Below are positions 21,957-32,540 of a stretch of DNA of 64,000 nt, piece after piece. The translations under genes were made by a program, and so were the position numbers. The notes beneath the pieces were generated by a model, which was given only the letters and a program-made list of their open reading frames with translations, was not told where the DNA came from and searched no databases. How positions within the stretch are numbered: the stretch's first letter is position 1; each line of letters opens with the position of its first letter. The DNA is from Ahniella sp. (GTDB lineage: Bacteria; Pseudomonadota; Gammaproteobacteria; Xanthomonadales; Ahniellaceae): assembly GCA_016712105.1 (NCBI GenBank), contig JADJRU010000004.1:139875-203874 (forward strand), in the 5' to 3' direction.

Positions 21957-22865
21957 TCAATGATTGTCGGCGCCCTCGCCTGCACCTGCGCGTTCGCGTG
22001 ACTGTCGGCGGCGTCGCTTTTCGTCGTACATGCGGTGGTCGGCCAACTGCATGGCACTGGCCATGCTGCCACCCGGATCGCACAGGGCAGCACCCACCGA
22101 AAATTCCACACAACGGCCGCCGTGATCCGCATTGTGTCGGGCGAGCTCGGCGTACAAGCGCGCTTGCGTCGCGTCGAGCAGCGCGGCATTGGCGCCTGGC
22201 AACAGCAAAGCGAATTCGTCGCCACCCAGCCTTACGGCCAGATCATTTGGCCCCGCGGCCGCTCGCAGCACCTGCGAGGCGCGTTTGATCAGACTGTCGC
22301 CTGCAGCATGCCCCTCAGCATCGTTGACGCGTTTGAGATCGTCTACATCAATGATGAGCACGCCCACGACATTCTTGTCAGTCTCCAGGCTGGATCGCAC
22401 GGAGTCCAGAAACGCGCGGTTGTAGAGTCCGGTCAGTGCATCGTGGCTACTGGCATAACGTAGCTCGGATTCCAGCGCCCGCCGCCGCGAAACATCCCGC
22501 ACAATGGCAACGGTCAATCGCCCCATCGAAGAGTCCACGGGGCTGAGGCTGATTTCTACCGGCAGCAGCGAGCCGTCTTTGCACAGGGCGTTGAGGTTAT
22601 CAAGCTCACCCATGAAACGGGCGGCTCGTTCCTGTGCGAACTGGGCCCGCCGCTCGGCATGTGGATGACGCTGCGGCAAGGGCACCAATTGATCAACGGA
22701 CAACCCGATCAATTCTTCCCGTGCGTAGCCAAAGGTGCGTTCAGCCATGTGATTGGCCAAGGCGATCGTGCCGTTGGCACGCACTACAAGAATGGCATCC
22801 GGCGCCGCCTCGAAAAGGCTCAGCGCGAACAACTGGGCATCACCTGGACCTTGAAGATCGATCAT
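21957..22865 (-). CDS. PAS domain diguanylate cyclase
   Basis: Makes the second messenger cyclic di-GMP from two GTP. The 302-residue protein has an N-terminal PAS sensor (about 15-120: AAPDAILVVRANGTIALANH, GYAREELIGLSVDQLVPLP), a short linker helix, and a GGDEF domain (about 140-295) that starts with SSHDALTGLYNRAFLD. The active loop is intact (AVRLGGDEFALLLPG). The usual inhibitory I-site R-x-x-D five residues before the loop is absent (GPND here), so product inhibition may be missing. There is no membrane segment or signal peptide, so it is cytoplasmic. The ligand of the PAS domain is unknown. It appears to be a single-gene unit. Confidence 0.92.
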   Translation of the reverse strand: MIDLQGPGDAQLFALSLFEAAPDAILVVRANGTIALANHMAERTFGYAREELIGLSVDQLVPLPQRHPHAERRAQFAQERAARFMGELDNLNALCKDGSLLPVEISLSPVDSSMGRLTVAIVRDVSRRRALESELRYASSHDALTGLYNRAFLDSVRSSLETDKNVVGVLIIDVDDLKRVNDAEGHAAGDSLIKRASQVLRAAAGPNDLAVRLGGDEFALLLPGANAALLDATQARLYAELARHNADHGGRCVEFSVGAALCDPGGSMASAMQLADHRMYDEKRRRRQSRERAGAGEGADNH

Positions 22866-23325
22866 GTGTGCTCCGCTGTGCCAAAGGTCAAACCGCCCTT
22901 GCGTGCATGGGGCAGTTGTGTCCCGCGCATCAGTGAATCAAATGCCATCCCTGTCTTGATCATGCCGGGATCGCGGGACAAACGTCATGAACGATCGTGT
23001 CCCACGCCGCTGCTGCTGCAGCAACTGAGCGATGCCCTCGCATTTTTGAAATCGGACACCCAAAAATTCACAAGTTCAGTGCGCCGGTCAAACTGGATAG
23101 CAGCCCCTGCCCGGCAACAGGCGAAAACAGGGCTGCGCCAATTCCTTACCTATCCACCCGCCGGCCGGCACTGCATCCACCTTCAACATCGTGTGCAACT
23201 CTTGCTACAGCCCACCACCGTGCCACGCTCGGCGCTCACCCCTGCGGATGCGATGGAGTTGCCAGAAAGTCTTGGGCGAAACCAACTGCGGACGGCCCTG
23301 AACCAGGCAATAGGCCGTCCGCCCA
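22866..23325. other. Intergenic stretch, nothing recognised
   Basis: About 460 bases between two minus-strand genes. It must contain the promoter of the diguanylate cyclase gene. No convincing coding frame, RNA gene or repeat was seen. Confidence 0.35.
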
Positions 23326-25165
23326 TCAGGGCGCGGCACCCGCACCACCGTCCTTGATCAGCGCATCAACCTCTTCCTCCAGCATCACCATCGGCACCAC
23401 ACCGGCCAGCAGCACGCGGTTGTGGAAAGCCTTGGGGTTCCACCGATCGCCGAGCGCTTCGCGAGCCTTGTCGCGCAGTCGCAGCAATTCGAGTTGGCCA
23501 ATCTTGTACGAGGTGGCCTGGCCGGGGATCACCGCATAACGGTCCACCTCCGACGGCGGGATGCCATAGTCGATTGCCTGCTGACGGGTCCAGCGCAGCG
23601 CATGCAGGCCCGTGTCGACGACCAAGCGGCGGGCACGGAAAAGTTCGGCGTCGAGTTGGCCGAGTCGGCCCTCGGGATCACCTTCGTACCAGCCGTCTTC
23701 GGCAGCAAGACGTTCGGCATAGAGCGCCCAGCCTTCGCTGAAGGCAGAGATGCCGCCAAAGGCGCGCACTTGGCGGAACTTCGGCAGTGCGGTGTTCTCC
23801 ACCGACAGCGCGACCTGGAAGTGATGCCCGGGCACCGTCTCGTGGTAGACCAAGGTGCGCAGCGCGAAGCGTGTCAATCGTTCGGCACGCAGCGGCATTT
23901 GGTAGATGCCCGGACGCGACAGGTCGAGCGGCGGCGCCGTGTAACTTGCCGAGGCCGTGGCCCACTGGAACTCGGGATACGGCTGCGCGATCACCGCAGA
24001 CTTCGGGCGGATGTCGAACAGCGCCTCACTGCGCTTTTCGGCGTCGCGCATCATGGTGTCGATGTCGGCCGTGATCGCGGCGCGACCTTCGGCGTCATCG
24101 CTGTACGCAAGGTCCTGGCGCAGCTGCGCTGCGCTCGGCCACGGTCCCTTCCGTACGGCCCAGAGAATCCAGGATCGTGTCCATCTCGCCCTCGATGCGG
24201 GTGACTTCGCGCAGACCCAGGTCATGGATCTCCTGCGCGGTCAGACTCGTGGTGGTGAACTGGCGCAGTGCGTTGGCGTAGGCCGCTTCACCATCGGGGA
24301 AGCGCCACAAACCGGCGTCGTCGGTGGCGGACTCACGCTGCGTCTGCAGCAGTTCGATGGCAGCCGTCCAGGCTGGGTAAACCTGATCGGCCACCAGTTG
24401 CTCGGCCTTGGCGACGAGTTCATCGCGCTGTTTGGCCTCAAGCCCGGAAATGGCAGCGGTACGCGTGGCGAATGTCGTCACCAGCGGATTCTCGGCGGGC
24501 GGCGTGGCGATGAATTTCTGCATCTGCGCCAATGTGGCATCGAGGATGAAGCGCGGCGGCAGGATGCCGCGTTTGCCCAGTTCGTCCGCCCTCGCCCTCG
24601 CCTCACCCATGCGCTGCTCGAACTGCGCAAGGCGCGCCAGGTAACTGTCTGCATCCTGTGCGGTGGACAACGGGTGCACCACGGTCATCAGACTCGGCAG
24701 CTGCACGTTGGCACCGGAGAACTGATTCAGCGGGAACTGGTAATCGGCATAGGATTCGGCATCGACCACCATCTGCAGCTGCCAGCGCATCATCGCCGCC
24801 GACTCGCGCTCGACTGCGCTTTGTGTGGCCGTATCGAAGCGGGCCAGCGCCTCTAGTCCCTCGCGGGCCAGTGCGACTGTTTCGCGGCGGAACTCGGTCG
24901 TCTGCGGCGTCAGTTGCTGATTCAAGGCATGCTGTTCGGCACCGCTGAAATATCCAGCCTGCGTCGCCTGCTGCGGCTGCCGGCGCATCCAGCGATCGGT
25001 GAACTCACCAAAAAACTCGCTGACGGTTGGCGCGGGCGATGTGGCGGCGACCGGCGCGGTGTTCTTCGGCTCGGGCGCTGGTGCGCTGCATGCAGCGAGC
25101 ATGGCAACAAGAAGCGAGATCACCGAAAACCGGCTACGACTGTGATGTTTGGAGGACAACGTCAT
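23326..25165 (-). CDS. DUF885 family lipoprotein, putative metallopeptidase, one frameshift
   Basis: A lipoprotein signal (VISLLVAMLAACSAPAPE, lipobox LAAC) starts at ATG 25165. The body is the all-helical DUF885 fold, which resembles carboxypeptidase-type zinc peptidases. The zinc motif is seen late in the protein (LVYHETVPGHHFQVALS), followed by SEGWALYAERLA and YAVIPGQATSYKIGQLE, all family hallmarks. One indel near 24128 separates the first about 345 codons from the last about 265, giving about 610 residues in total, a normal length. Probably anchored in the periplasm and acting on peptides; the substrate is unknown. The 25.3-26.9 kb repeat array lies directly upstream. Confidence 0.85.
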
Positions 25166-25262
25166 GCTTTTTTCCCGGATGAGTGTGGGCGGAGGGGCAA
25201 GCCCCGACTGGCCGGCGACTATAGCCTGCAGGCTGTCTTCGGCGCGTGTGCGGGAGTCGTCC

Positions 25263-26935
25263 TCCAACCAGCGGCAACGCCCAATCATTCAGCCGAACCC
25301 ATCCGTTAGCCGACCCCATCAGTGAACCCTCCAGATCCGTCATTCCCGCGAAAGCGGGAATCCACACGATGCCGCAATCCCTTGGATTCCCGCTTTCGCG
25401 GGAATGACAGGGTAAAAATGGGGAACGCGCCAACCATTCAGTCAGCCGACCCAATCGGTCACCAGACCCAATCAGTCAGCCGACCCCATCAGTGAACCCT
25501 CCAGATCCGTCATTCCCGCGAAAGCGGGAATCCACTCGATGCCGCAATCCCTTGGATTCCCGCTTTCGCGGGAATGACAGGGTAAAAATGGGGAACGCGC
25601 CAGCCATTCAGTCAGCCGACCCAATCGGTCACCAGACCCAATCAGTCAGCCGACCCCATCAGTGAATCCCCCAGATCCGTCATTCCCGCGAAAGCGGGAA
25701 TCCAGTCGTGCGCCGCTGGATTCCCGCTTTCGCGGGAATGACAGGCTGTAAATGTGGCACGCACCAGCCGAGCTCCAACCAGTGGTAACGCCCAATCAGG
25801 CAGGCAACCCGATCAGTCAGGCAACCCAATCAGTCAGCCGAACCCATCCGTCAGCCTACCCCATCAGTGAACCCTCCAGATCCGTCATTCCCGCGAAAGC
25901 GGGAATCCACTCGATGCCGCAATCCCACTGGATTCCCGCTTTCGCGGGAATGACAGGCTGTAAATGTGGCACGCACCAGCCGAGCTCCAACCAGTGGTAA
26001 CGCCCAATCAGGCAGGCAACCCGATCAGTCAGGCAACCCAATCAGTCAGCCGAACCCATCCGTCAGCCGACCCCATCAGCGAACCCTCCAGATCCGTCAT
26101 TCCCTAAAAAGCGGGAATCCACTCGATGCCGCAATCCCACTGGATTCCCGCTTTCGCGGGAATGACAGGCTGTAAATGTGGCACGCACCAGCCGAGCTCC
26201 AACCAGTGGTAACGCCCAATCAGGCAGGCAACCCAATCAGTCAGCCGAACCCATCCGTCAGCCGACCCCATCAGTGAACCCTCCAGATCCGTCATTCCCG
26301 CGAAAGCGGGAATCCACTCGTTGCCGCAATCCCGTGGATTCCCGCTTTCGCGGGAATGACAGGCTTAAATGTGGCACGCACCAGCCGAGCTCCAACCAGT
26401 GGTAACGCCCAATCAGGCAGGCAACCCGATCAGTCAGGCAACCCAATCAGTCAGCCGACCCCATCAGTGAACCCTCCAGATCCGTCATTCCCGCGAAAGC
26501 GGGAATCCACTCGATGCCGCAATCCTTGGATTCCCGCTTTCGCGGGAATGACAGGTAAAAATGGGGAACGCGCCAGCCATTCAGTCAGCCGACCCAATCG
26601 GTCACCAGACCCAATCAGTCAGCCGACCCCATCGGTGAACCCCCAGATCCGTCTTCCCGCGAAAGCGGGAATCCACTCGATGCCGCAATCCCACTGGATT
26701 CCGCTTTCGCGGGAATGACAGGCGAAAATGGGGAACGCGCCAACCATTCAGTCAGCCGACCCAATCGGTCACCAGACCCAATCAGTCAGCCGACCCCATC
26801 AGTGAATCCCCCAGATCCGTCATTCCCGCGAAAGCGGGAATCCACTCGATGCCGCAATCCCACTGGATTCCCGCTTTCGCGGGAATGACAGGGTGAAAAT
26901 GTGGGAAGCGCCAACCCAGTCCAGAAGCAGTGTTC
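25263..26935. repeat. Array of nine palindromic REP/BIME-like units
   Basis: Nine units start with CCAGATCCGTCATTCCCGCG at about 25331, 25501, 25671, 25876, 26088, 26283, 26476, 26643 and 26811. Each holds a pair of head-to-head palindromes (TCATTCCCGCGAAAGCGGGA and its inverted mate) around a 20-25 base centre, so a large hairpin can form. Spacing falls in two classes, about 167-170 and about 193-212 bases, matching two linker types: one with GGGAACGCGCCAGCCATTCA, one with GGCACGCACCAGCCGAGCTC. The linkers themselves carry short CAGTCAGCCGACCC-like repeats. It lies between the DUF885 gene start and a truncated GGDEF domain. Confidence 0.9.
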
Positions 26936-27203
26936 GCCCGCTGGGGGCGAGGAATTTCAAGTGATGCACGGGTATGCCGGGAATGAGGAAACCCTCGCGT
27001 TGGCCGAGCGTATTCGTCAGGCAATTGGCAACACGCCCTTTGCGCTTGCCAATGACGCGCCAGCCGTCACTGCGTCGGTCGGTGCCATGGCAGCGAGCAG
27101 TGCCCATTGGTCCATCAAGGTCGCCGCCGCCGATCGAGCGATGATCGAGGTCAAGAACAGCGGGCGCAACAGCAGCAAGCTCGGCCGACTGGTCACCGGT
27201 TGA
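26926..27203 (+). pseudogene. 3' fragment of a diguanylate cyclase (GGDEF domain)
   Basis: The frame VQKQCSPAGGEEFQVM, then ALAERIRQAIGNTPF, VTASVGAMAASS and ADRAMIEVKNSGRNSSKLGR is the C-terminal two thirds of a GGDEF domain, with the G-G-E-E-F active loop. Everything upstream is replaced by the repeat array, so no start, sensor part or N-terminal half of the domain exists here. It ends at a normal stop, 27201-27203. Likely a remnant truncated when the array expanded or inserted. Confidence 0.75.
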
Positions 27204-27293
27204 CCCGCGCGCGCGGACTGGTCACCGACGGACTCACTGAAACGTTTGGGGCCCTGACGCCTATGCACGCGGATCGAATCTGCAAGGTGTCCC

Positions 27294-28850
27294 TCAATCA
27301 GTGCACGCCAGTCCGGCAGCCACTGTCAGGCGGTTGATCGGCCAACTGCCACTGCCATACCCTTGGCCAAACTGATAGTTGACGACACCATTGGTGCAGG
27401 AATCGAAGCGCAGTTGCATGCTGCCAAGTACCGGATTGGTGATGGCGGCTGAATCAAAATTCGGCAGGAATCGCCCTCCCTCAGCCTTGATTACGCTGAT
27501 CGTTGCGGTATTCCCCGTGTAGGTACCGATCCCGCCGAACCAAGCTTGGCCGCCGTTCGGCTGGTAGGTAAACCACCAGGCAAGGATACGATTCTCGGGA
27601 AGCACTTCAACGATCAGACCGTGGCCCGGTTGGCTATTGTTGATCCAGGTTCCGGTGTAGGCAGCCGAAATCGCGTTGAGGCTTTGGGGCGGGCCATCAG
27701 AGATCAACGATACGGTACCCGGGCATCAACCATACAGATTGCCCGCCTCGTCCTCTCCAAAACTGGCATTGAAGCCGACACTCTGATTGGGCCGCAAGGA
27801 TTGCCGCGTAAACGTGTTGCCGTTGCGACTGAGTGCATCGATATAGCCGCGGCAATAGTCGCCGAAGATATAGAGACCCTGGAGCCTTGGATAAGCTGTG
27901 CCGCGATACACGTACCCACCGGTGACTGAATCACATGGCTGACTGGTATGCGCAATGCTCAGCACTGGCTGGATTTGCCCCGAGCAGTTGCTGGTGCAAT
28001 TTCCTTCCGAGAGCTTCCAGCCATAGTTCTGTCCACCTGAACTGCCGGCCGACTGGAAATTGATTTCCTCGGCTCGGTCCTGACCGACATCGCCGAACCA
28101 CAAGTCGCCGGTTTGGCGATCAAAACTCATGCGCCAGGGATTGCGCAGGCCATAGGCCCAGATTTGTGGCAGTCGATCCGCCTGATTCAGAAAAGGATTG
28201 CCGGCCGCTGGCTGGCCCGTGGATCCCGATACATCCAGACGCAGGATCTTGCCCAGCAAGGTATTGAGAGACTGGCCATTGCCAAAGGGATCACCACCAC
28301 TGCCACCGTCCCCGGAAGCAACGTAGAGAAAGCCATCAGGACCAAATCCGATCCAGCCACCGTTGTGATTTGGAAACGGCTGTCCAAAGGCAAGCATGAG
28401 TTGCTCGCTGTCAGGGTTTGCCACGGCACCATCTGCGCTGACCGTAAACCGCGAGATCCGGGTGTCACCGAAGTCTGGGCCGGTAAAGTTGACGTAGAAG
28501 CGGCCATTGCTCCGATACTGTGGATCAAACGCCAGTCCCAGCAGCCCCTGCTCCGACTCGTCACTGCCAACCCGGTTGCGGATGTCGAGAAACGGAGTCG
28601 CTTGCAGCGTTCCGTTGCGACCTACTTTGATCACACCCCTCCGTTCGACAATGAACACTCGCCCGGTGCCGTCATTGGCATGGGTCAGAAAGACCGGCTC
28701 GTTGAGTCCCTCATAGGTGGCTGTGAGGCGGAGATCAATCTGTGCAAACACTGGCCAGGCGCATAACCACAATAGGAGCATTGAGCCTCCGCGCAGAAAT
28801 GCGCGAAGCGAGCCGCATTGGCTGCGGATTCTCGAAAGAGGCCCTTGCAT
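27294..28850 (-). CDS. PQQ-dependent sugar dehydrogenase-like secreted protein with extra C-terminal domain
   Basis: A soluble glucose/sorbosone dehydrogenase-type six-bladed propeller, predicted to oxidise sugars outside the cytoplasm using pyrroloquinoline quinone. A signal peptide (MLLLWLCAWPVFAQ) follows a 23-residue leader from ATG 28850. Family motifs are VFLTHANDGTGRVFIVER, GLLGLAFDPQYRSNGRFY, FPNHNGGWIGFGPDGFLYVA (with the active-site histidine) and GLYIFGDYCRGYIDAL. An indel or two near 27715 interrupts the frame. The last 120 residues (TYQPNGGQAWFGGIGTYTGN, LRFDSCTNGVVNYQF) form an additional Trp/Gly-rich beta domain often seen at the end of secreted Xanthomonadales proteins. Whether it is a true PQQ enzyme or a Hedgehog-interacting-protein-like propeller cannot be settled here. 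Confidence 0.82.
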
Positions 28851-28889
28851 CTGAACAGCGACGGTACTTCCCAATGCTTCCATAGGAAC

Positions 28890-28941
28890 GGCGGTCTCAA
28901 CCGGTCGATGCAACACAACGCATCGATCGGTTGAGACCGCC
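28890..28941. repeat. Long perfect-type inverted repeat
   Basis: Arms of 22 bases (GGCGGTCTCAACCGGTCGATGC and its complement, one mismatch) around an 8-base loop, just upstream of the sugar dehydrogenase start. It could be a REP-like element or an mRNA hairpin; there is no T-tract. Confidence 0.7.
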
Positions 28942-28973
28942 GCTCCTTGTGCTTCGCAGGGCGAAGCACAAGG

Positions 28974-29027
28974 GCGAAGTGTTTGCCTAAACCCCTCCCA
29001 ACCCTCCCCGAACATCGGGGAGGGCTA
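28974..29027 (+). repeat. Dispersed repeat copy 1 (TTTGCCTAA...GGGGAGGG)
   Basis: A segment of about 54 bases: GCGAAGTGTTTGCCTAA, then CCCTCCCAACC, then the palindrome CCTCCCCGAACATCGGGGAGG. Two other copies occur at 29977-30033 and, inverted, at 61452-61512. Confidence 0.75.
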
Positions 29028-29219
29028 TGGCCAGTCCGAAACTTCGTCGCAGTTCCTGCAGGTTGATGTCCTGAGGAACACACCTGTCGAGGCGGTGTCT
29101 CACTGTGGGAGCTCCCATTGATGGGTTTACCAAAACCTGTACAGCCCAATTCGGCCAGTCGCGAATCGAACGATGGTTCCACCAGCACCGGTTCAAATCG
29201 ATCCAGGCTGGCGCCGCGA

Positions 29220-29777
29220 TCAACCGGCCTCGTCGAACGCCACTCGGATGGCCTCGATCAACGCGTCGTCGACCGAATCCACGCTGGCGATGCGCGTCTT
29301 GAACTGACACATTCCGCCCGGTGGCAGCTTGGCAAAATTCGCACCGACGCTGCCCTTCTTCGAGTTCAGGCCAATCTCAACCTCACTCTTGGTGGCAGGA
29401 CCAATGGTCGCAAACTGCTTCTTGCGACGCAGGCTGACGTAATCCTTCTTGGGTGCAACATCAAACGCACCAAAACCCCGGATGTGCGTGATCAGCGCCT
29501 CATGAATTGGCCGCAGCACCGCTTTTGCGCCGACATAGATCGCATCCAACGGATCCGCATCCGCAGCTGGTGCAGGCTCATCGGCGCGTCTCGCGACATG
29601 CGCCAAAGTATTGGCGTCGCCATGCCCCATACCCAAATCCCGCTTCAGCATTGCCACGATCTCACCGTGTTTGGCAAGACCGGAGCTTCGAACCAGCGAG
29701 CTCAGATCAGCGATGCTCTTGCCAGTGCGCTTCTCGATGTTCGCCAACTGCGTGGCGACCGCCTTGTCGATGTCCAT
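29220..29777 (-). CDS. DUF4287/DUF5655 domain protein
   Basis: A 185-residue cytoplasmic protein in two parts. Residues about 1-65 (TQLANIEKRTGKSIADLSSL, RDLGMGHGDANTLAHVA) match the DUF4287 helical domain. Residues about 80-185 (IHEALITHIRGFGAFDVAPK, KDYVSLRRKKQFATIGP, EVEIGLNSKK) match the DUF5655 domain. Both are widespread and uncharacterised; the second has been compared with nucleic-acid or transport-associated folds, but no reaction is known. No signal peptide or membrane segment. It is intact, with ATG 29777, and appears monocistronic. Confidence 0.82.
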   Translation of the reverse strand: MDIDKAVATQLANIEKRTGKSIADLSSLVRSSGLAKHGEIVAMLKRDLGMGHGDANTLAHVARRADEPAPAADADPLDAIYVGAKAVLRPIHEALITHIRGFGAFDVAPKKDYVSLRRKKQFATIGPATKSEVEIGLNSKKGSVGANFAKLPPGGMCQFKTRIASVDSVDDALIEAIRVAFDEAG

Positions 29778-29976
29778 GAACCATCCTCCCTTCGAATACT
29801 CGTTTCAGAGGCCAGTGTTCGGCAGTCCAACGCCATGCCAGACGCAACACCATGTTAGCGCCTGTCGTGCTGGTGAGGCCCGTGCCAAGTTTGGCCATTT
29901 CCTCTTCAATGAGAGCTTTCAGCGCCAGGTGACGAATGGAAGGCTCGGCCGGGAAGTCCTCTCCCGGGCGTTGGAT

Positions 29977-30033
29977 GCGAAGTGTCTGCCTAAGCCCTTC
30001 CAACCCCCCCCCCGAACATCGGGGAGGGCCGAT
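29977..30033 (+). repeat. Dispersed repeat copy 2
   Basis: Same element as at 28974-29027 (GCGAAGTGTCTGCCTAAGCC, then the GAACATCGGGGAGGG hairpin), with a longer C-run. It sits immediately downstream of the molybdopterin oxidoreductase 3' end and could act as its terminator hairpin. Confidence 0.7.
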
Positions 30034-30038
30034 CCGCC

Positions 30039-32148
30039 CTATGCGCAGTGTTCCACCCAAACTGGTACGCCATTCAGGGCAACGTTGCCGGTACCGCTAT
30101 CCAGAAATTCCGGATCAGTCAGATCGTTGCAGCTCACGCCCTGGACCTGGCCTGCACGCTGCAAGCGCACCCCGTCACGTTGATGCCCGAAGCCATGCGG
30201 CAAAGAGACCACACCGGTCATCAGGTCCGTACTGATCCAGACCTCGGTTTCAACTGCGCTGACACGCGATCGGATCCGAACAGTTTGCCCATCGCGGATA
30301 CCCCTCGCCTGGGCGTCATCCGGGTGCATCAGCAAGTGATGTCGCGGTTTGCCTTTGACCAGTCGATCGGCATTGTGCATCCAGGAATTGTTGCTGCGCA
30401 CGTGGCGGCGTCCGATCAACTGAAGTGTCTGCTCGGGTTGAGCGCCCTGCCCCGTTTCAACTGCCTCTTGCAGCAGCGACCACAACAACGGCGGCGCGGC
30501 TTCGATCGCGCCGGATTCGGTCTGCAATCGGCGCAGCAAGCTGGGCTCCAGCGGGCCGATATCGATACCGTGTTCCGCGGCCAGCAGGTTTTCCATCGTG
30601 ATTCCGGACGGGCTCCTGGCGAATACTTGCGCCAGCACTTCGCGTGGCGCCGGCCACGCGGCAACGGGCTCTCCCCTCGCTTGCTGCACCGAATGCGCGA
30701 GCCCCTGCAGAATCTGCCATTGCGCGAGTGCACCTTCGGGCCGCGGCATGATGGGTTGACTCAGCCTGGCGATGCGTCGGATGGCAAAGGCGTTGAAGAA
30801 CAGGTCGTAGTGGTCTTCGGTCAGATGGGACGGCGGTGGCAGGATCCAATCGGCATGACGCGTGGTTTCATTGATGTACGGATCCACGGCAACATAAAAC
30901 GACAGGCTGGCCATCGCACGGTCCAGGGACACACCATCCGGCGTCGACAACACCGGATTACCAGCCACCGTGACCATGGCGCGAATCTGACCGGGGCCTT
31001 CCGTTTCGATTTCTTCGCGGAGTGCCGCCACCGGCAGTTCACCGCTGATTTCGGGCAAGCCTCGAACCCGCGACACCCAGCGACCCCGCGAACCTCTGGA
31101 GGTGCCCGGGCCGGTGATCGGAAATACCGGATCGTTGGGCAACACACCACCCTCGCGATCCAATTGCCCCAGGTACAGATTGATCAATTGAATGAGGTAT
31201 TGCGAGACCGTGCCGAATCTCTGCGTTGAAACGCCCATCCGGCCGTACACCGCGGCGTGTTCCGATCGGTAGAGCTGCGCGGCAACCTGCCGCGTGGCTT
31301 CCTGAGTGATCCCGGTGTCGGCAAGCAGCGTCGCCCCATCCAGACCATCAACCCAAGCCAGCACTTGGTCGAATCCGCGAAGTTGATCGCCGTAGGCAGC
31401 CAAACGCGGTGGCCCAATCTTCCGAAGCGCACACAAGAGCGCCAGCAGAAACCGGAAATCCATCGCAGGTTTGATCGGCAGATGCAGTGAGGCCATGGCC
31501 GCCGTTTCGCTTCGACGGGGATCCACCACGATCAATCCGCCCCTCTCGTTGATGGCCTTCATCCGTTCGGTGATATCGGCTGCGGTCATCAGGCTGCCGT
31601 TGGAGGCCAACGGATTGCCGCCCAGGATCAACAAGGTATCCAGTCGATCCAGATCAGGTATCGGCAAGAGCCACTGATGGCCATACATCTGCCAACAGAC
31701 CAGCTGGTGAGGCCACTGATCCACCGACGATGCGCTGAACAGATTACGCGAGCCCATGGTCTTGATCAGTCTGGGTATGTACGCCGACAGACCAAAATGG
31801 TGGGCATTCGGGTTCCCGAAGTAGAAACCGACTGCATCCCGGCCATGTTCTTGCTGGATGCTGTTCAGACGACTGCCAATCTCGGCAAACGCCACGTCCC
31901 AGGACTCGGCTTGCCAGGAATCGCCGACGCGACGCATGGGTGTCGTCAATCGATCCGGGTCTGCCTCCAGGTCCAGGATGGCATTACCCTTGGAACAGAT
32001 ATGGCCACGGCTGAAGGGGATCTTTGGCATCACCGTGGATCGCCCGCAGCGCCCCCTCCCGGAAGCGGAACTCGAGGCCACAAATGGCCTCGCAGAGTGG
32101 GCAGGCACGATAACGGCGGGTTTCGGCAGTTCCGTGCATGGGGAGCAT
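30039..32148 (-). CDS. Molybdopterin-dependent oxidoreductase, formate dehydrogenase/nitrate reductase type, one frameshift
   Basis: A catalytic subunit of the DMSO-reductase superfamily, about 703 residues. The N-terminus from ATG 32148 carries the [4Fe-4S] knuckle RACPLCEAICGLEFRF, whose fourth cysteine lies in FSRGHICSKGN. An extra C in a CCCC run near 32020 shifts the frame between them. Next come the molybdopterin domain (FYFGNPNAHHFG, LLILGGNPLASNGSL, GGLIVVDPRRSETA) and the C-terminal molybdopterin-dinucleotide domain (RSNNSWMHNADRLVKGK, HPDDAQARGIRDGQTVRIRS). No twin-arginine signal is seen, so it is likely cytoplasmic. No Fe-S or membrane subunit lies alongside, so it may work alone with a soluble partner. 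The substrate cannot be assigned. Confidence 0.85.
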
Positions 32149-32540
32149 CCCTGAGTAGGCGTGCCACAGAGTAGGCTCGCGGCACGCGCCCGGTCAATCG
32201 GCAAGGTGTTCGCCCGAGATCGCCGTTCCGAGGCAGGAACCGCCCCTCCCAAGGCGCCCAGCGCGATCGCACGGTGACGTACGCTCGTTTGTCGGGAAAT
32301 TCGCCGCCTCCCGGATCGATTGGGCCGACCATCCATCGCTCCCAGCCGCCTCGCAACAGATAGGCACCACGTCGCCATACGCGCCGGACCAAGCTGTCCC
32401 TCTGTGTTGTGCCGCACCGACAGGAAGACTGGCGGGACCTAGCCTCATCATCGGTTTGCCGGCAAAAACCCGCGGCAATCAAAGATGCGGCGCCTGCTGT
32501 GAAGCGACGCCGAATGTGGCCCACTGCCGAGGAGAACGAA
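32149..32540. other. Intergenic stretch, nothing recognised
   Basis: Divergent region between the oxidoreductase and the entericidin gene, so both promoters should lie here. No coding frame, RNA gene or repeat identified. Confidence 0.35.

Noticed and set aside
25263..26935. Possible CRISPR array
   Set aside because: The repeated units are self-complementary paired palindromes with linkers that are themselves repeated between units; there are no unique spacers of constant length and no cas genes nearby.
29180..29215. Possible tRNA T-arm (GGTTCAAATC)
   Set aside because: No acceptor stem, anticodon arm or CCA end can be built around it.
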